Shown here in pieces: positions 1 through 8,334 of a stretch of DNA of 64,000 bases. The notes beneath the pieces are model-generated. The model saw only the letters and a program-made list of their open reading frames with translations. It was not told where the DNA came from and did not search any database. Numbering within the stretch: position 1 is the stretch's first letter; each line of letters starts with the position of its first letter. Source of the DNA: Nitrosospira lacus (lineage in GTDB: Bacteria > Pseudomonadota > Gammaproteobacteria > Burkholderiales > Nitrosomonadaceae); NCBI RefSeq assembly GCF_000355765.4, contig NZ_CP021106.3, forward strand, positions 2,575,137 to 2,639,136, read 5' to 3'. Both the position numbers and the translations under genes were made by a program.

Positions 1-518
1 AAGCCGTGCACGCCCCATTGACGCGCTTCTTGAAAATGGCCAAGGGTTTGGCTCCTTGCAATATCGGATTCAAACACTTGCAAAAAGTGGTGCGCGTCCA
101 ATCCAGTGTCCGCGGCTAACCGCGTCAGCACAACAGCAGTGGTTACATCCTGCTGTTCAATATAAAAAGCGGATTGCACCGCCTTGAAAAATGGAAAAAC
201 CGTGTCGGAATTGATGATGGACGCCGCGACTACACCACGGCTGGCAGGTTCGGTATCGTAGATGAATCCTGACGGCATTGCGCCTTCGAAGCGAAATGGC
301 TGTCCCGTCAGACGATGCACCGCTTGCCAATGGCGCAATATTGCCTCGCGTTGCGTGGAAGGCATGGGCTCTTTCGTGCCCGGCCGCAAGCCCCCAAGCA
401 ACAATTCCATTTTCAGACGAACCCCATACTCGCAACGAATTGCCTCGATCACAGGCGAGAAACCCCAGCACCATGAACACATCGGGTCAGCGATATACCA
501 CAGGGTTTTTTCATTCAT
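1..518 (-). CDS. DsbA-family thiol oxidoreductase-like protein, 3' end outside the window
   Basis: The reading frame opens at ATG 518 and stays open to the window edge for 172 codons, so the C-terminus is missing. Near the N-terminus it reads IADPMCSWCWGFSPV, the CxxC redox motif (CSWC) in the thioredoxin-fold context of the DsbA/FrnE/2-hydroxychromene isomerase superfamily. The rest fits the helical insertion of that fold. Full members are about 200 residues, so roughly 30 may lie outside. The likely role is cytosolic or periplasmic thiol-disulfide chemistry. No signal peptide is seen at the chosen start, which favours a cytosolic FrnE-like protein. The family assignment is fairly sure, the substrate unknown. 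It is separated by about 140 bp from the end of typA on the same strand. Confidence 0.8.
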   Translation of the reverse strand, partial: MNEKTLWYIADPMCSWCWGFSPVIEAIRCEYGVRLKMELLLGGLRPGTKEPMPSTQREAILRHWQAVHRLTGQPFRFEGAMPSGFIYDTEPASRGVVAASIINSDTVFPFFKAVQSAFYIEQQDVTTAVVLTRLAADTGLDAHHFLQVFESDIARSQTLGHFQEARQWGVHG

Positions 519-660
519 CACGAGCCGCTTTCGTCCATTCGATCAGTTTGACCAGCGGAAGAAAGTATAGCCACACATCCATCGTATGGATATCCACCCG
601 TGGATGCAAATGAGCAGATCAAGACACTGACGGACTAATCCATCCGTCTGCTGAGTGAAA

Positions 661-2475
661 TTACGCGGCAGCCCGCGAGGCTTTCTTGCGCTCGTGTTCC
701 TGCAGGAAACGCTTGCGGACACGAATGGTCTTGGGCGTGATCTCCACCAGCTCATCGTCGGCGATGAATTCGATCGCCGACTCCAGCGTGAGCTGAATCG
801 GTGGGGTCAGGGTCACGGCTTCGTCGGTTCCCGAAGCACGTACGTTGGTAAGCTGCTTCCCCTTGATGGGGTTGACAACCAGATCATTATCGCGGCTGTG
901 AATACCGATTACCATGCCTTCATACAGGCGATCGCCGGGACTGACGAACATGCGCCCACGCTCTTGCAATTTCCACAACGCGTAGGCCACAGCCTCGCCC
1001 TGCTCGGCGGAAATCAGTACGCCGTTGCGGCGCGCAGCGATTTCCGGCCGCATGGGCGCATATTCATCGAACACGTGACTCATGAGCCCTGTGCCGCGCG
1101 TCATGGTCATGAAGTCGGATTGAAAGCCAATCAGTCCGCGCGCGGGAATACGGTAATCGAGCCGCACTCTTCCGCGTTCATCCGACACCATATCCTGCAA
1201 ATCACCACGGCGCGCGCCCAGCGCCTCCATAACCGCCCCCTGATGGGATTCTTCCACATCCACGGTCAACATCTCGAACGGCTCGCATTTGACACCGTCT
1301 ATTTCGCGGATCACCACATGGGGGCGCGACACCGCCAGCTCATAGCCTTCGCGCCGCATACTTTCGAGCAGAATAGTCAGGTGCAACTCACCTCGCCCGG
1401 AAACCAGAAACGAGTCGGTGTCGCCGGTATCCTCCAGCTTCATCGCAACATTGGTAAGCAGCTCTTTTTCAAGGCGCTCACGCAATTGCCGGCTGGTAAC
1501 GAATTTGCCTTCCTTTCCGGCAAAAGGTGATGTATTCACTTGAAAATTCATTGTCAGCGTGGGCTCATCCACCATAGACATCGGCAACGCTTCGGGCTGA
1601 TCGATATCAGCCAAGGTCGTACCGATACCAAGTTCCTCCACCCCATTGATCAAGACAATGTCGCCCGCCAGCGCCTCCTCCAACTGCACGCGTTCGATGC
1701 CACGAAAACCCAATACCTGATTGACCCTGGCTTTCTTCGGCGCACTATTTCCCGCCAGTACCATTACGTCCTGGCCAGGCTTGAGCCGGCCGCGGCTGAT
1801 GCGGCCAATACCGATGCGCCCGACAAAACTGGAATAGTCCAGCGCGCTGATCTGCAGCTGCAGCGGTTCATCGGGATTGCCGACGGGTGCCGGAACGTGC
1901 CTGAGTATGGTGTCAAACAGCGGGCGCATATCGGTGTTGGCCTGTTTCAAATCCATCATGGCGTAGCCGTTGAGTGCCGAGGCATAGACCACAGGAAAAT
2001 CCAGTTGCTCTTCATTCGCTCCCAGCTTGTCGAACAAATCGAAGGTGTGGTTCACCACCCAGTCCGGGCGCGCGCCGGGACGGTCGATCTTGTTGACCAC
2101 TACGATGGGATGCAATCCGAGTGCCAGCGCTTTTTTGGTGACGAAACGAGTTTGCGGCATGGGACCCTCGACCGCGTCCACCAGCAGCAGCACGCCATCC
2201 ACCATCGATAGCACGCGCTCCACCTCACCGCCAAAATCGGCATGGCCGGGCGTATCCACGATATTGATATGCACGCCTTCGTAGTCCACCGCACAGTTCT
2301 TGGCGAGTATGGTGATGCCGCGCTCGCGCTCAATATCGCTGGAATCCATCACCCGCTCGGCAATGTGCTGGTGCGCGGCGAAAGAACCCGCCTGATGCAA
2401 TAGCTTATCCACCAATGTGGTCTTGCCGTGATCGACGTGGGCGATGATAGCGATATTGCGAATGGATCTTGACAT
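661..2475 (-). CDS. typA: Ribosome-associated GTPase TypA/BipA
   Basis: This 604-residue protein matches the usual TypA/BipA length. The N-terminal GTPase domain shows the G1 motif [10 protein letters not shown] (residues about 12-21), the switch region RERGITI, G3 [12 protein letters not shown] and G4 [16 protein letters not shown]-like domains II, III and V follow, and then the C-terminal domain specific to BipA, ending in a basic tail. TypA binds the 70S ribosome and helps 50S assembly and translation under stress or cold. An AAGGA ribosome binding site precedes ATG 2475. A TATAAT hexamer on the minus strand at 2511-2516 could be the -10 element, although no good -35 is visible. The gene stands alone between the DsbA-like gene and a comEA-like gene. 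Confidence 0.97.
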   Translation of the reverse strand: MSRSIRNIAIIAHVDHGKTTLVDKLLHQAGSFAAHQHIAERVMDSSDIERERGITILAKNCAVDYEGVHINIVDTPGHADFGGEVERVLSMVDGVLLLVDAVEGPMPQTRFVTKKALALGLHPIVVVNKIDRPGARPDWVVNHTFDLFDKLGANEEQLDFPVVYASALNGYAMMDLKQANTDMRPLFDTILRHVPAPVGNPDEPLQLQISALDYSSFVGRIGIGRISRGRLKPGQDVMVLAGNSAPKKARVNQVLGFRGIERVQLEEALAGDIVLINGVEELGIGTTLADIDQPEALPMSMVDEPTLTMNFQVNTSPFAGKEGKFVTSRQLRERLEKELLTNVAMKLEDTGDTDSFLVSGRGELHLTILLESMRREGYELAVSRPHVVIREIDGVKCEPFEMLTVDVEESHQGAVMEALGARRGDLQDMVSDERGRVRLDYRIPARGLIGFQSDFMTMTRGTGLMSHVFDEYAPMRPEIAARRNGVLISAEQGEAVAYALWKLQERGRMFVSPGDRLYEGMVIGIHSRDNDLVVNPIKGKQLTNVRASGTDEAVTLTPPIQLTLESAIEFIADDELVEITPKTIRVRKRFLQEHERKKASRAAA

Positions 2476-2706
2476 GCGGAAATCCTTGGTTGGAACGGCA
2501 AAAGGGCAGAATTATAACAGGTAGCGGGGAAGTTCGCCCGTATCATGTACGGACCCTTGATGCTCGGTTGGTTCAATGGAAAGCAGCTGAGGGCCAGCTT
2601 ATCAGAAGATGAACAAGCGGTTCATCCCCGCAAGCCCTGCACCAGCGGCAGGATAATCTTTATACTCGCCTACTGTTTCAATCGGATTACCGAATGGAAA
2701 TAAACG

Positions 2707-2733
2707 AAAACCCCCGGATTACCCGGGGGTTTT
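2707..2733 (-). terminator. Rho-independent terminator of the comEA-like gene
   Basis: An 11-bp perfect inverted repeat (AAAACCCCCGG at 2707-2717, CCGGGGGTTTT at 2723-2733) with a 5-base loop lies 80 bases downstream of the comEA-like stop codon. On the minus strand the stem is followed by a T-rich stretch. It could also stop transcripts on the plus strand. Confidence 0.85.
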
Positions 2734-2815
2734 GTCGCAAAAGCGGGAATTCGGCCAGAAATTTCCTGCTCCCGCCCATTTTTGCGGCTGATTTTCTTTC
2801 TGGCTTAACCTTCTC

Positions 2816-3115
2816 CTACTTGCCTGCAGGCTTGCTTTCGTTTCTGAGCACGGTGGGTCCGGTAAGCGTAATATCCCTGCGGAGCTGCTGCATATCCACA
2901 GTATGGCTGTTAACACCCTCAACCTTTTCGAGATCATCCGTCGACTTGAATGAGCCCGCCTTTGAACGATAGTCGATGATCGCCTTGGCTTTGGCGGCGG
3001 TGATGCCTTTGAGAGTCTGAAGCTCGGCCTGGGTAGCGGTATTGATGTTGACGGCCGCGTAAGCGCTACCGGTAAACGTTAGCAACGTGACAATGGTAAT
3101 AAGCGACTTTTTCAT
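2816..3115 (-). CDS. Secreted helix-hairpin-helix protein, ComEA-like (copy 1)
   Basis: This is a 99-residue protein with a Sec signal peptide (residues 1-20, hydrophobic core ending TGSAYA-A). A helix-hairpin-helix module follows, reading VNINTATQAELQTLKGI then AKAIIDYR, the hallmark of the ComEA DNA-binding domain. Stand-alone, secreted ComEA-like proteins of this size are common in proteobacteria and may bind DNA in the periplasm, but competence has not been shown for most of them. A GAGGAG ribosome binding site precedes ATG 3115, and a strong terminator follows the gene. A second, clearly related gene lies at 5016-5291. This copy has the longer spacer (VEGVNSHTVDMQQL) between the HhH module and the tail. 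Family assignment is strong; function is inferred. Confidence 0.88.
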   Translation of the reverse strand: MKKSLITIVTLLTFTGSAYAAVNINTATQAELQTLKGITAAKAKAIIDYRSKAGSFKSTDDLEKVEGVNSHTVDMQQLRRDITLTGPTVLRNESKPAGK

Positions 3116-3186
3116 GGGTACTCCTCGTGTTAAAAATAAATGGCATACAACGAAAAACTCTTATCGAATAAAAATATCTGGCAGAC

Positions 3187-3260
3187 TCAGAACCTCCATC
3201 CGAGACCGACACCGAAGAGCATCGGATCAAGATCCATGGCTTATTTTCACGCCCGCATCA
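3187..3260 (-). pseudogene. Remnant of an OmpW-like outer-membrane protein C-terminus
   Basis: On the minus strand, 3237-3187 reads MDLDPMLFGVGLGWRF and then a stop. This resembles the last beta-strand of OmpW-family barrels, which typically end in LDPWxF...GYRF with a terminal phenylalanine. Directly upstream the frame is closed by TAA and TGA codons. A neighbouring frame continues with GVKIS, suggesting a frameshift. No other part of the barrel can be recognised before the next gene begins at 3363. I read it as the last piece of a lost gene. The match is short, so a chance resemblance is possible. Confidence 0.45.
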
Positions 3261-3362
3261 TTCCCGGGTTACGCTCAGGGATAAATACAGTTGCATAGCG
3301 TGGTTTTTCGAGAGGGTGCCAGGTTCTCCTTCATTTTTGTCCGTGTTCCAGGATCGATATCT

Positions 3363-4250
3363 TTAGAAACCGATTCCAAGATAACCGCCGGCAGTCACGC
3401 CATCGATTTTGATGCCGTCATTTCTGCCACTGGTCAGGTGATAACGGGCATCAACGCCAACATACAAATCTTTCCAGATTCTGTAATCGGCACCGGCACC
3501 AAACATGACCCCGGGAATCAATACCGTAATGGACTCGGACGGAGGGCTGATCACATGGATACCCAAGCCCGCGGGGATAATCCAGGGTCTGAATCTGTAG
3601 CCCTCCAGAAATTTGATTTTCGGCGCTGCCGTCAGCGTAAATTGGCTGACATTTACGCCAGCTCCTGGAGCGGGAAGCGCGTTGCCTCGTACCTTGGAAC
3701 CGTACTCCTTGTATTCGAACATCACTTCAGACATGACACTCGTTTTTGGCATCAAACCCCAGGCATCGTTTGTCAGGTTAAAGTCAAAACCCGCTCCGAT
3801 ATACCATGCATCTCTATCTGCCTGCCCTCCGGCGCCGCCAAGACCGCCGCTTTGTATGGATACACCGTTACGGAGCTCATTGCTGTGCGCAAAACCGCCG
3901 CGGAAAAACAGCATATGCGATTTGCTGTCCGGACGTTTCCCCACCGATGCCGCAACCTCTTCAATTCTCGTCACCTTCTGCGCTTCCAGGGTTTGCCGTT
4001 TCTCCATCGAAGTGGACCTTTCCTCCATTTTCATGAGCTTCTGCGTATCCCGGGCAGATTCGGATTTCAGCTGGTTCAGTTCACTCCGAATAGCTTGCAT
4101 ACTTGCTTCCAATTGTTTGAGGGAGCGTTCCAAAGCTTCGGTTTTTGCATCCTGAGCCGAAGCCTGCGGCGCAACCGTTGCCATGACAATGGCGAGCGAA
4201 GCGGCGGCAACACTGACGGACAGCCGCGTCTTGTCAAAGAACCGTTTCAT
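3363..4250 (-). CDS. Outer-membrane beta-barrel protein with N-terminal coiled coil
   Basis: The protein has 295 residues. Residues 1-33 form a signal peptide ending ASA-Q. Residues about 36-100 are a charged heptad-rich coiled coil (ALERSLKQLEASMQAIRSEL) of the kind that links some porins to peptidoglycan or forms a periplasmic trimer stalk. From about 110 onward the sequence alternates polar and hydrophobic residues like a beta-barrel and ends in GGYLGIGF, with the C-terminal aromatic residue recognised by the BAM machinery. It is likely a structural or porin-like protein of the outer membrane; no substrate can be assigned. It lies upstream of the OmpW-like remnant on the same strand. ATG 4250 is preceded by a weak GGAGG-like site. 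Confidence 0.7.
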   Translation of the reverse strand: MKRFFDKTRLSVSVAAASLAIVMATVAPQASAQDAKTEALERSLKQLEASMQAIRSELNQLKSESARDTQKLMKMEERSTSMEKRQTLEAQKVTRIEEVAASVGKRPDSKSHMLFFRGGFAHSNELRNGVSIQSGGLGGAGGQADRDAWYIGAGFDFNLTNDAWGLMPKTSVMSEVMFEYKEYGSKVRGNALPAPGAGVNVSQFTLTAAPKIKFLEGYRFRPWIIPAGLGIHVISPPSESITVLIPGVMFGAGADYRIWKDLYVGVDARYHLTSGRNDGIKIDGVTAGGYLGIGF

Positions 4251-4384
4251 TCAATTTTCCTCCATGGTTTATCGGATTTTATTGGTTACTGATTCAGCCA
4301 TAGCATTGGCGGAAAGTGGCGGGGAAACTCCAGACAAGACGGCAAATTACGGTTTTTTCATGATGTGTCCGCCACTCGAGTGTT

Positions 4385-4407
4385 GCCATGCCATGCCATG
4401 CCATGCC
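4385..4407. repeat. GCCAT pentanucleotide tandem repeat, 4.6 units
   Basis: Four complete GCCAT units plus GCC occur in direct succession. A pentanucleotide repeat would shift frame if copy number changed, but no gene spans it here. Confidence 0.9.
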
Positions 4408-4557
4408 CTGACCCAGGGCCAAGCGAGTCAATCCCCTCCGGCCTCGATGCGATTGACCGCCACCACCAGCGGCAAGCGAAAGTTCGGACGGGAGAAGTCA
4501 CGGGATTCGGCTCATGCAAACTGCATTACGGTAAGGCAACTATGGATTCACGAATTA

Positions 4558-4602
4558 AAGATAATCGGATTCTCATATCCGATAGCGAATGATATGGCGC
4601 CT
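4558..4602 (+). repeat. 45-bp dispersed element, copy 1
   Basis: This stretch begins AAGATAATCGGATT and runs to a GGCGC segment. It matches 11256-11300 in most positions without gaps. Inside is the palindrome ATCGGAT-N6-ATCCGAT, perfect in this copy and degraded in the other, which overlaps the likely coxB promoter. The two copies may share a regulatory or small mobile origin. Confidence 0.6.
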
Positions 4603-5015
4603 CAGGAAATAAGAACCTGACGGATGTCATCTTCTGTGTACTTTTTTGCGAAAAGAGTGAATACCAGCCAACCTTGCCTGTTTCACGAAGAGACAGGGCC
4701 TGGAGTTTGACCGGATCAGTACCCGGGGGAGAACGAGAGTGAGGTGGAACGAGAGGTTAGGACGCCTCTGAATAACGCTCTGAATTCGTCAATAGGCGTG
4801 AGACGGTGGCCGATAGCGGATTCCGAAGGACAGGATGCCCTATAGACAATAAGGAAAGGGGCGGCCAAAGCACGAATGGTCGACGCCCTTCGATCGGTGC
4901 CAAGATCGCCTGACAAGGCAGAACACTCGTAAAGCACCGTCCCGAGAGGGTCACGGCACGGAGTGCCCATTCAGAGCTCCGTTAATAGCTCCAGGCAATC
5001 CGTGCGCTTTTTCTC

Positions 5016-5291
5016 TTACTTGGCTACTGGTCGAATCAGGGTGGGACCGGTGATCGTAACATCCTTGCGTAGGTCTCGCATATCGATTGTGTCATCCACC
5101 TTTATCAAATCGTCCGTCGCCCTGAACGCACCCGCTTTTGTGCGATATTCAATGATCGCCTTGGCTCTGGCGGAAGAGATGCCTGGAAGAGTCTGAAGCT
5201 CGGCCTGGGTAGCGGTATTGATATTAACGACTGCGTGAGCAGCACCGGTAAACGCCAACATTGTGACAAGGGTAATAAGCAATTTTTTCAC
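5016..5291 (-). CDS. Secreted helix-hairpin-helix protein, ComEA-like (copy 2)
   Basis: This 91-residue paralogue of the gene at 2816-3115 has a signal peptide (residues 1-20, ending TGAAHA-V) and the same HhH core, VNINTATQAELQTLPGI then AKAIIEYR. The translation start is GTG 5291, with AGGAAAG upstream; no in-frame ATG fits better. Compared with copy 1 it has lost a few residues after the hairpin (KVDDTIDMRDL). A stretch of over 30 bases encoding the start of the mature protein is nearly identical between the copies, indicating duplication or conversion. A periplasmic DNA-binding role is inferred from the fold only. Confidence 0.85.
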   Translation of the reverse strand: MKKLLITLVTMLAFTGAAHAVVNINTATQAELQTLPGISSARAKAIIEYRTKAGAFRATDDLIKVDDTIDMRDLRKDVTITGPTLIRPVAK

Positions 5292-5898
5292 GAACTTTCC
5301 TTTAAATTAAAAAACAATGGGTAATATAAAATTCTTCATCACAGGACTATGAAAGACCTCATGGGGGAAAAAACAAACGAAGAAAACCCCTACGCAGAAT
5401 AGCAGTAATTTGCAACTTTCCCTCCCCTAAATTTCTCTGAACGATACACATTAGCCCTGATGTTTCATAAATTCGCGTGATGATTACGCAGGATTTTGTT
5501 TCGTAGAGAGATTCCATGAAAAAGCGGCGTAGTTATTCATACGCCCGACTGAACAAGATTTCCATAAAAAAAACAAAAGACCAGCAAGGACGCGCGTCAA
5601 TTTATGAGACATTCGAGTTAAGGGTTAGGAATAATCAGACTCATGTTCCCGGAATCACAGCGCATTCCGGCCATGCCAATGAGCATTTGCAACTATCACT
5701 TTTGCGGCCTTTCACTGGAAATGGCTGATTCCCAACCGCATAACTTCGGAAATAACGATAGACGAGCGCCGGGAACGGCATGCATCAACCGCACCGGAAA
5801 GAAAAACCCTTACCAGGACGTGCATAAAACCAGCGGAGATCATTAATCCGATGAAACCGGAATTTCTCTGTCCTGAGACAGGGGCATGAACTTGTGAG
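5292..5898. other. Gene-poor interval upstream of comEA-like copy 2, downstream of fnr
   Basis: There is no recognisable gene here. The only candidate is a 70-codon plus-strand frame at 5516-5728 beginning MKKRRSYSYARL, preceded by GAGAGATT. It is lysine/arginine-rich at the start, matches no family I know, and I give it little weight. The promoter of the comEA-like gene on the minus strand must lie at about 5300-5400, in AT-rich sequence. Confidence 0.45.
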
Positions 5899-6690
5899 TC
5901 AGGCCTTGAGATCGGAACCCACGATGTTCCGCAAATCCCTGGAAGGCCTATGACAGGCGATCTGCTGCAAACGCTCCACATCGTTTAGCTTGATATGCCG
6001 GCACTCGCTGCTAACGAGCCCGTCATCCTGAAACCGTGCAAATATGCGGCACACGGTCTCCTCCGCGATTCCCAGGTAATCGCCAATATCACTGCGGGAC
6101 ATGCTCAGGTTAAATTCGGTAGCTGAACAATGGCGCTGCGCGAATTGCTGCGACAGGTTGAGTAAAAAAGCGGCAAGACGCTCATCGGCGTTGTGCTTGC
6201 CAAGCAGCAGCAGTAATTCCTGGCTGTGACGGATTTCCGCGCTCATGATCTTGAAAATTTCGTACTGGATGGCAGGATCTTCCCTGGCCAATTCCTCGAA
6301 ACGATCTACCGAAACTTCGCAGACGGAAGTGACTCCCGTTGCCCGAGCCTCGCAGTTGTGTTGCCGATTTCCGATGGCGTTCAGGCCCAGCAATTCTCCC
6401 GCTATGTGAAAACCCATCACTTGAACCTGCCCGTCTTCAGTACTGACACAGGTTTTTACCGACCCGCCGCGAATGACGTAGATATACTCAAGAGATTGCC
6501 CCATGCGATATAGAACCTCGCCGCGTTTAAATACCTGCTTCTTTTTGACGACTCGCTCGAGTAACGAAGCATCGCCAGTTTTCAGCCATAAGGACATGCA
6601 TAATTGATAAGCGCCGCAATTCCTGCAATCGATCGGCACACCTGCGGGTTCTGCGGTGAGGGGTAGCATTTTTAGCGCGCGCTCTGGCAT
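5899..6690 (-). CDS. fnr: FNR-type oxygen-sensing transcriptional regulator (Crp/Fnr family)
   Basis: From ATG 6690 the protein has 263 residues. It carries the cluster-ligand pattern of true FNR: Cys22, Cys25 and Cys31 (DCRNCGAYQLC) and Cys113 (QHNCEA), which bind an oxygen-labile [4Fe-4S] cluster. The cyclic-nucleotide-like sensory domain covers about 40-150, then a dimerisation helix, then a winged HTH (about 190-235) with recognition helix AEETVCRIFARF. E. coli FNR has ETISR in this helix; here the serine is cysteine, a conservative but notable change. An upstream TTG at 6708 would add six residues, but the ATG has the better spacing to CAGG. It lies 31 bases downstream of the Rrf2 gene and near an FNR-like box at coxB, so control of terminal oxidase expression by oxygen is a reasonable inference. 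Confidence 0.9.
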   Translation of the reverse strand: MPERALKMLPLTAEPAGVPIDCRNCGAYQLCMSLWLKTGDASLLERVVKKKQVFKRGEVLYRMGQSLEYIYVIRGGSVKTCVSTEDGQVQVMGFHIAGELLGLNAIGNRQHNCEARATGVTSVCEVSVDRFEELAREDPAIQYEIFKIMSAEIRHSQELLLLLGKHNADERLAAFLLNLSQQFAQRHCSATEFNLSMSRSDIGDYLGIAEETVCRIFARFQDDGLVSSECRHIKLNDVERLQQIACHRPSRDLRNIVGSDLKA

Positions 6691-6721
6691 GTCGGAACCT
6701 GTTGGCAATAAAATTCACAAA

Positions 6722-7192
6722 CTACGTGGGGAGCTTCAGGTCTCCCAAAACCGCCCCGGGGAAATCCGTGAGTTGATATTTACCGCTTGCCACCATCTCG
6801 GCAAGCATTTCCAGCGTCTGATTTTGCAGCAGCTTCACGATCTCCTGCTTGATCGGCCACCATTTCGTATGCATCGGGCAGGCGGTTTTGTCGCTGCAAA
6901 CCTTGAGTCCCAGCACGCAGCCTTCCGTGAATTCCGGGCCCTCGGTCAGCCTGACAATTTGCATCAGGTTGATTTTATCGCTCTTTTCCCGCAAGCAGAA
7001 GCCACCTTGCTTGCCACGAAAAGAATATAGCAGATTACCCCTGCACAATTCCTGCAAAATCTTGGCCAGATAAGTAGGCGGCGAGTTCAGGTGTTCGGCA
7101 ATCGTACGATTCAATACCGCTACACCGGGCGGCTGCGTGGCCATGTATATCAGGGCCTGAATAGCATACTGGGTTGTACGGGACAGGATCAC
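6722..7192 (-). CDS. Rrf2-family transcriptional regulator with three-cysteine cluster motif
   Basis: The protein starts ILSRTTQYAIQALIYMA, the classic N-terminal wing-helix of Rrf2 regulators. That supports a GTG start at 7192 (156 residues). TTG 7210 would add six untypical residues. The HTH covers about 25-55. The cysteines sit in GCVLGLKVCSDKTACPMH, spaced C-x6-C-x5-C, near but not identical to IscR and NsrR, which bind [2Fe-2S] or [4Fe-4S] clusters. It therefore probably senses redox state, nitric oxide or Fe-S status; which one cannot be told. It lies between coxC and fnr on the same strand and could be co-transcribed with either. Confidence in the family is high, in the signal low. Confidence 0.87.
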   Translation of the reverse strand: MILSRTTQYAIQALIYMATQPPGVAVLNRTIAEHLNSPPTYLAKILQELCRGNLLYSFRGKQGGFCLREKSDKINLMQIVRLTEGPEFTEGCVLGLKVCSDKTACPMHTKWWPIKQEIVKLLQNQTLEMLAEMVASGKYQLTDFPGAVLGDLKLPT

Positions 7193-7258
7193 TGCGAAAG
7201 TATCGCGCAAGCATTGTAATTATTAGAGCAAATTCCGGACATAAAATTCCGTCATCCC

Positions 7259-8116
7259 TCACACGAGCCAATAGACGAAGATAAACAACCCCAGCCAGAC
7301 CACATCCACAAAGTGCCAGTACCAGGCGACCCCTTCAAAGCCAAAGTGATTCTCGGGCGTGAAGTGGCCTGCCATGACGCGAAACCATATCACCAGCAGC
7401 ATGATGGAACCCAGCGTCACATGGAAACCGTGAAAACCGGTCAGCATGTAAAACGACGCACCATAGGCGCCGGTCGTCAGCTTGAGGTTGAGATCGGAGT
7501 AGGCATGGCCATATTCATACGCCTGCAGGCCGACAAACAGGAATCCCAGCGCAAACGTCAGAAACAAACCCAGCTTCAGCTGTCCGCGCTTGTTCAGCTT
7601 GAGTGCCCAGTGCGCCCAGGTAACCGTCACCCCCGACGTCAGCAGTATCAGGGTGTTGATGGCAGGGAGACCCCACGGCCCCATGGGCATGAACTTCTCG
7701 CGGATTCCGGGGCCGGCCGTGGGCCAGTCGCCCGTAAAATCTGGCCACAGCACTTTGTGCTCCAGATCGGCAAGCCAGGGAACCGAATAGATCCGCATGT
7801 AGTACAGTGCCCCGAAGAAGGCGGCAAAAAACATGACTTCGGAAAAAATGAACCAGGTCATTCCCCAGCGGAAAGACTGGCCTACCTGCGCGCTGAACTT
7901 GCCGCTCTCGCTCTCCCGCGCCACCGTGCGGAACCAGACAAAGCACATGTAGAAGAGAATGGCAAAGCCAATCGTGAGCAGCCCATAACCTATGGGTAGC
8001 CTGTTGACTGAGAATGCCGCGCCGAAACCCATGAATAACAGCGCTATTGCCCCGGTCATCGGATAGGTTGATGGGGCCGGAACGTAGTAATGACCGTGAC
8101 CTGCTTCTTGGCTCAC
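7259..8116 (-). CDS. coxC: Cytochrome c oxidase subunit III
   Basis: The protein has 285 residues, normal for bacterial subunit III, with seven hydrophobic segments. Recognisable blocks are RWGMTWFIFSEVMFFAAFFGALY in the middle and GFHGFHVTLGS plus AWYWHFVDVVWLGLF at the C-terminus. Subunit III stabilises the haem-copper oxidase and its proton uptake path in the inner membrane. The start is GTG 8116 (SQEAGHGHYYVP), preceded by GGGAGAAAG. It is the last gene of the cox cluster, 41 bases after the small ORF. A ctaG gene, often located just before coxC in betaproteobacteria, is absent here. Confidence 0.96.
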   Translation of the reverse strand: MSQEAGHGHYYVPAPSTYPMTGAIALLFMGFGAAFSVNRLPIGYGLLTIGFAILFYMCFVWFRTVARESESGKFSAQVGQSFRWGMTWFIFSEVMFFAAFFGALYYMRIYSVPWLADLEHKVLWPDFTGDWPTAGPGIREKFMPMGPWGLPAINTLILLTSGVTVTWAHWALKLNKRGQLKLGLFLTFALGFLFVGLQAYEYGHAYSDLNLKLTTGAYGASFYMLTGFHGFHVTLGSIMLLVIWFRVMAGHFTPENHFGFEGVAWYWHFVDVVWLGLFIFVYWLV

Positions 8117-8157
8117 TTCTTTCTCCCGCTTAAAATTTAATTAACTGCCAAATCCGA

Positions 8158-8313
8158 TCAAGAACAGCATGCCTGCCACAAATAATGCGCCACCGGCAAG
8201 ACCAGAGAGAAAGCCAGCAGAAACAATGCCGTTCTGATTGCTGCGTACCTTCTCTCCATCTCCATGTCATCAGGCATATCTACGTTTTCTGACATATCTA
8301 CGTTTTTTGACAT
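8158..8313 (-). CDS. Small single-membrane-span protein of the cox cluster (possible oxidase small assembly protein)
   Basis: This 51-codon frame from ATG 8313 has a good AGGAGCG ribosome binding site seven bases upstream. The start repeats itself: MSKNVD then MSENVD, from an 18-bp direct repeat. After an acidic stretch come ERRYAAIRTALFLLAFSLVL and one membrane helix. Charged N-terminus plus RTALxLL plus one helix resembles the small oxidase-assembly proteins found between coxA and ctaG/coxC in betaproteobacteria. A second frame over the same DNA also encodes a glycine-rich hydrophobic stretch (SAGFLSGLAGGALFVAGMLF) but lacks a start codon, so an old frameshift is possible. Function is inferred from position. 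Confidence 0.55.
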   Translation of the reverse strand: MSKNVDMSENVDMPDDMEMERRYAAIRTALFLLAFSLVLPVAHYLWQACCS

Positions 8314-8334
8314 ATCGCGCTCCTGTTTCTAGGG

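Larger units (their letters stand above)
4251..5015. other. Gene-poor interval of about 765 bases
   Basis: No convincing gene is seen here. The open frames have no recognisable family, signal peptide or good ribosome binding site. The interval holds a pentanucleotide tract (4385-4407) and one copy of a 45-bp element that recurs in the coxB promoter region (4558-4602). The part from 4620 to 4980 has no structure I can interpret. Together with the flanking OmpW-like relic and the two comEA-like genes, it looks like a stretch of old gene loss. Confidence 0.5.

Noticed and set aside
1540-2211. Long plus-strand open frames opposite typA (also 655-1530)
   Set aside because: They lie antisense to a certain gene, have no family or ribosome binding site, and their His/Arg/Gln-rich composition is typical of shadow frames.
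3291-4292. 333-codon plus-strand frame opposite the outer-membrane protein
   Set aside because: Antisense shadow. The minus-strand frame has a signal peptide, coiled coil and barrel end.
4716-4970. 84-codon minus-strand frame in the empty region
   Set aside because: No family, no ribosome binding site, and an unlikely composition.
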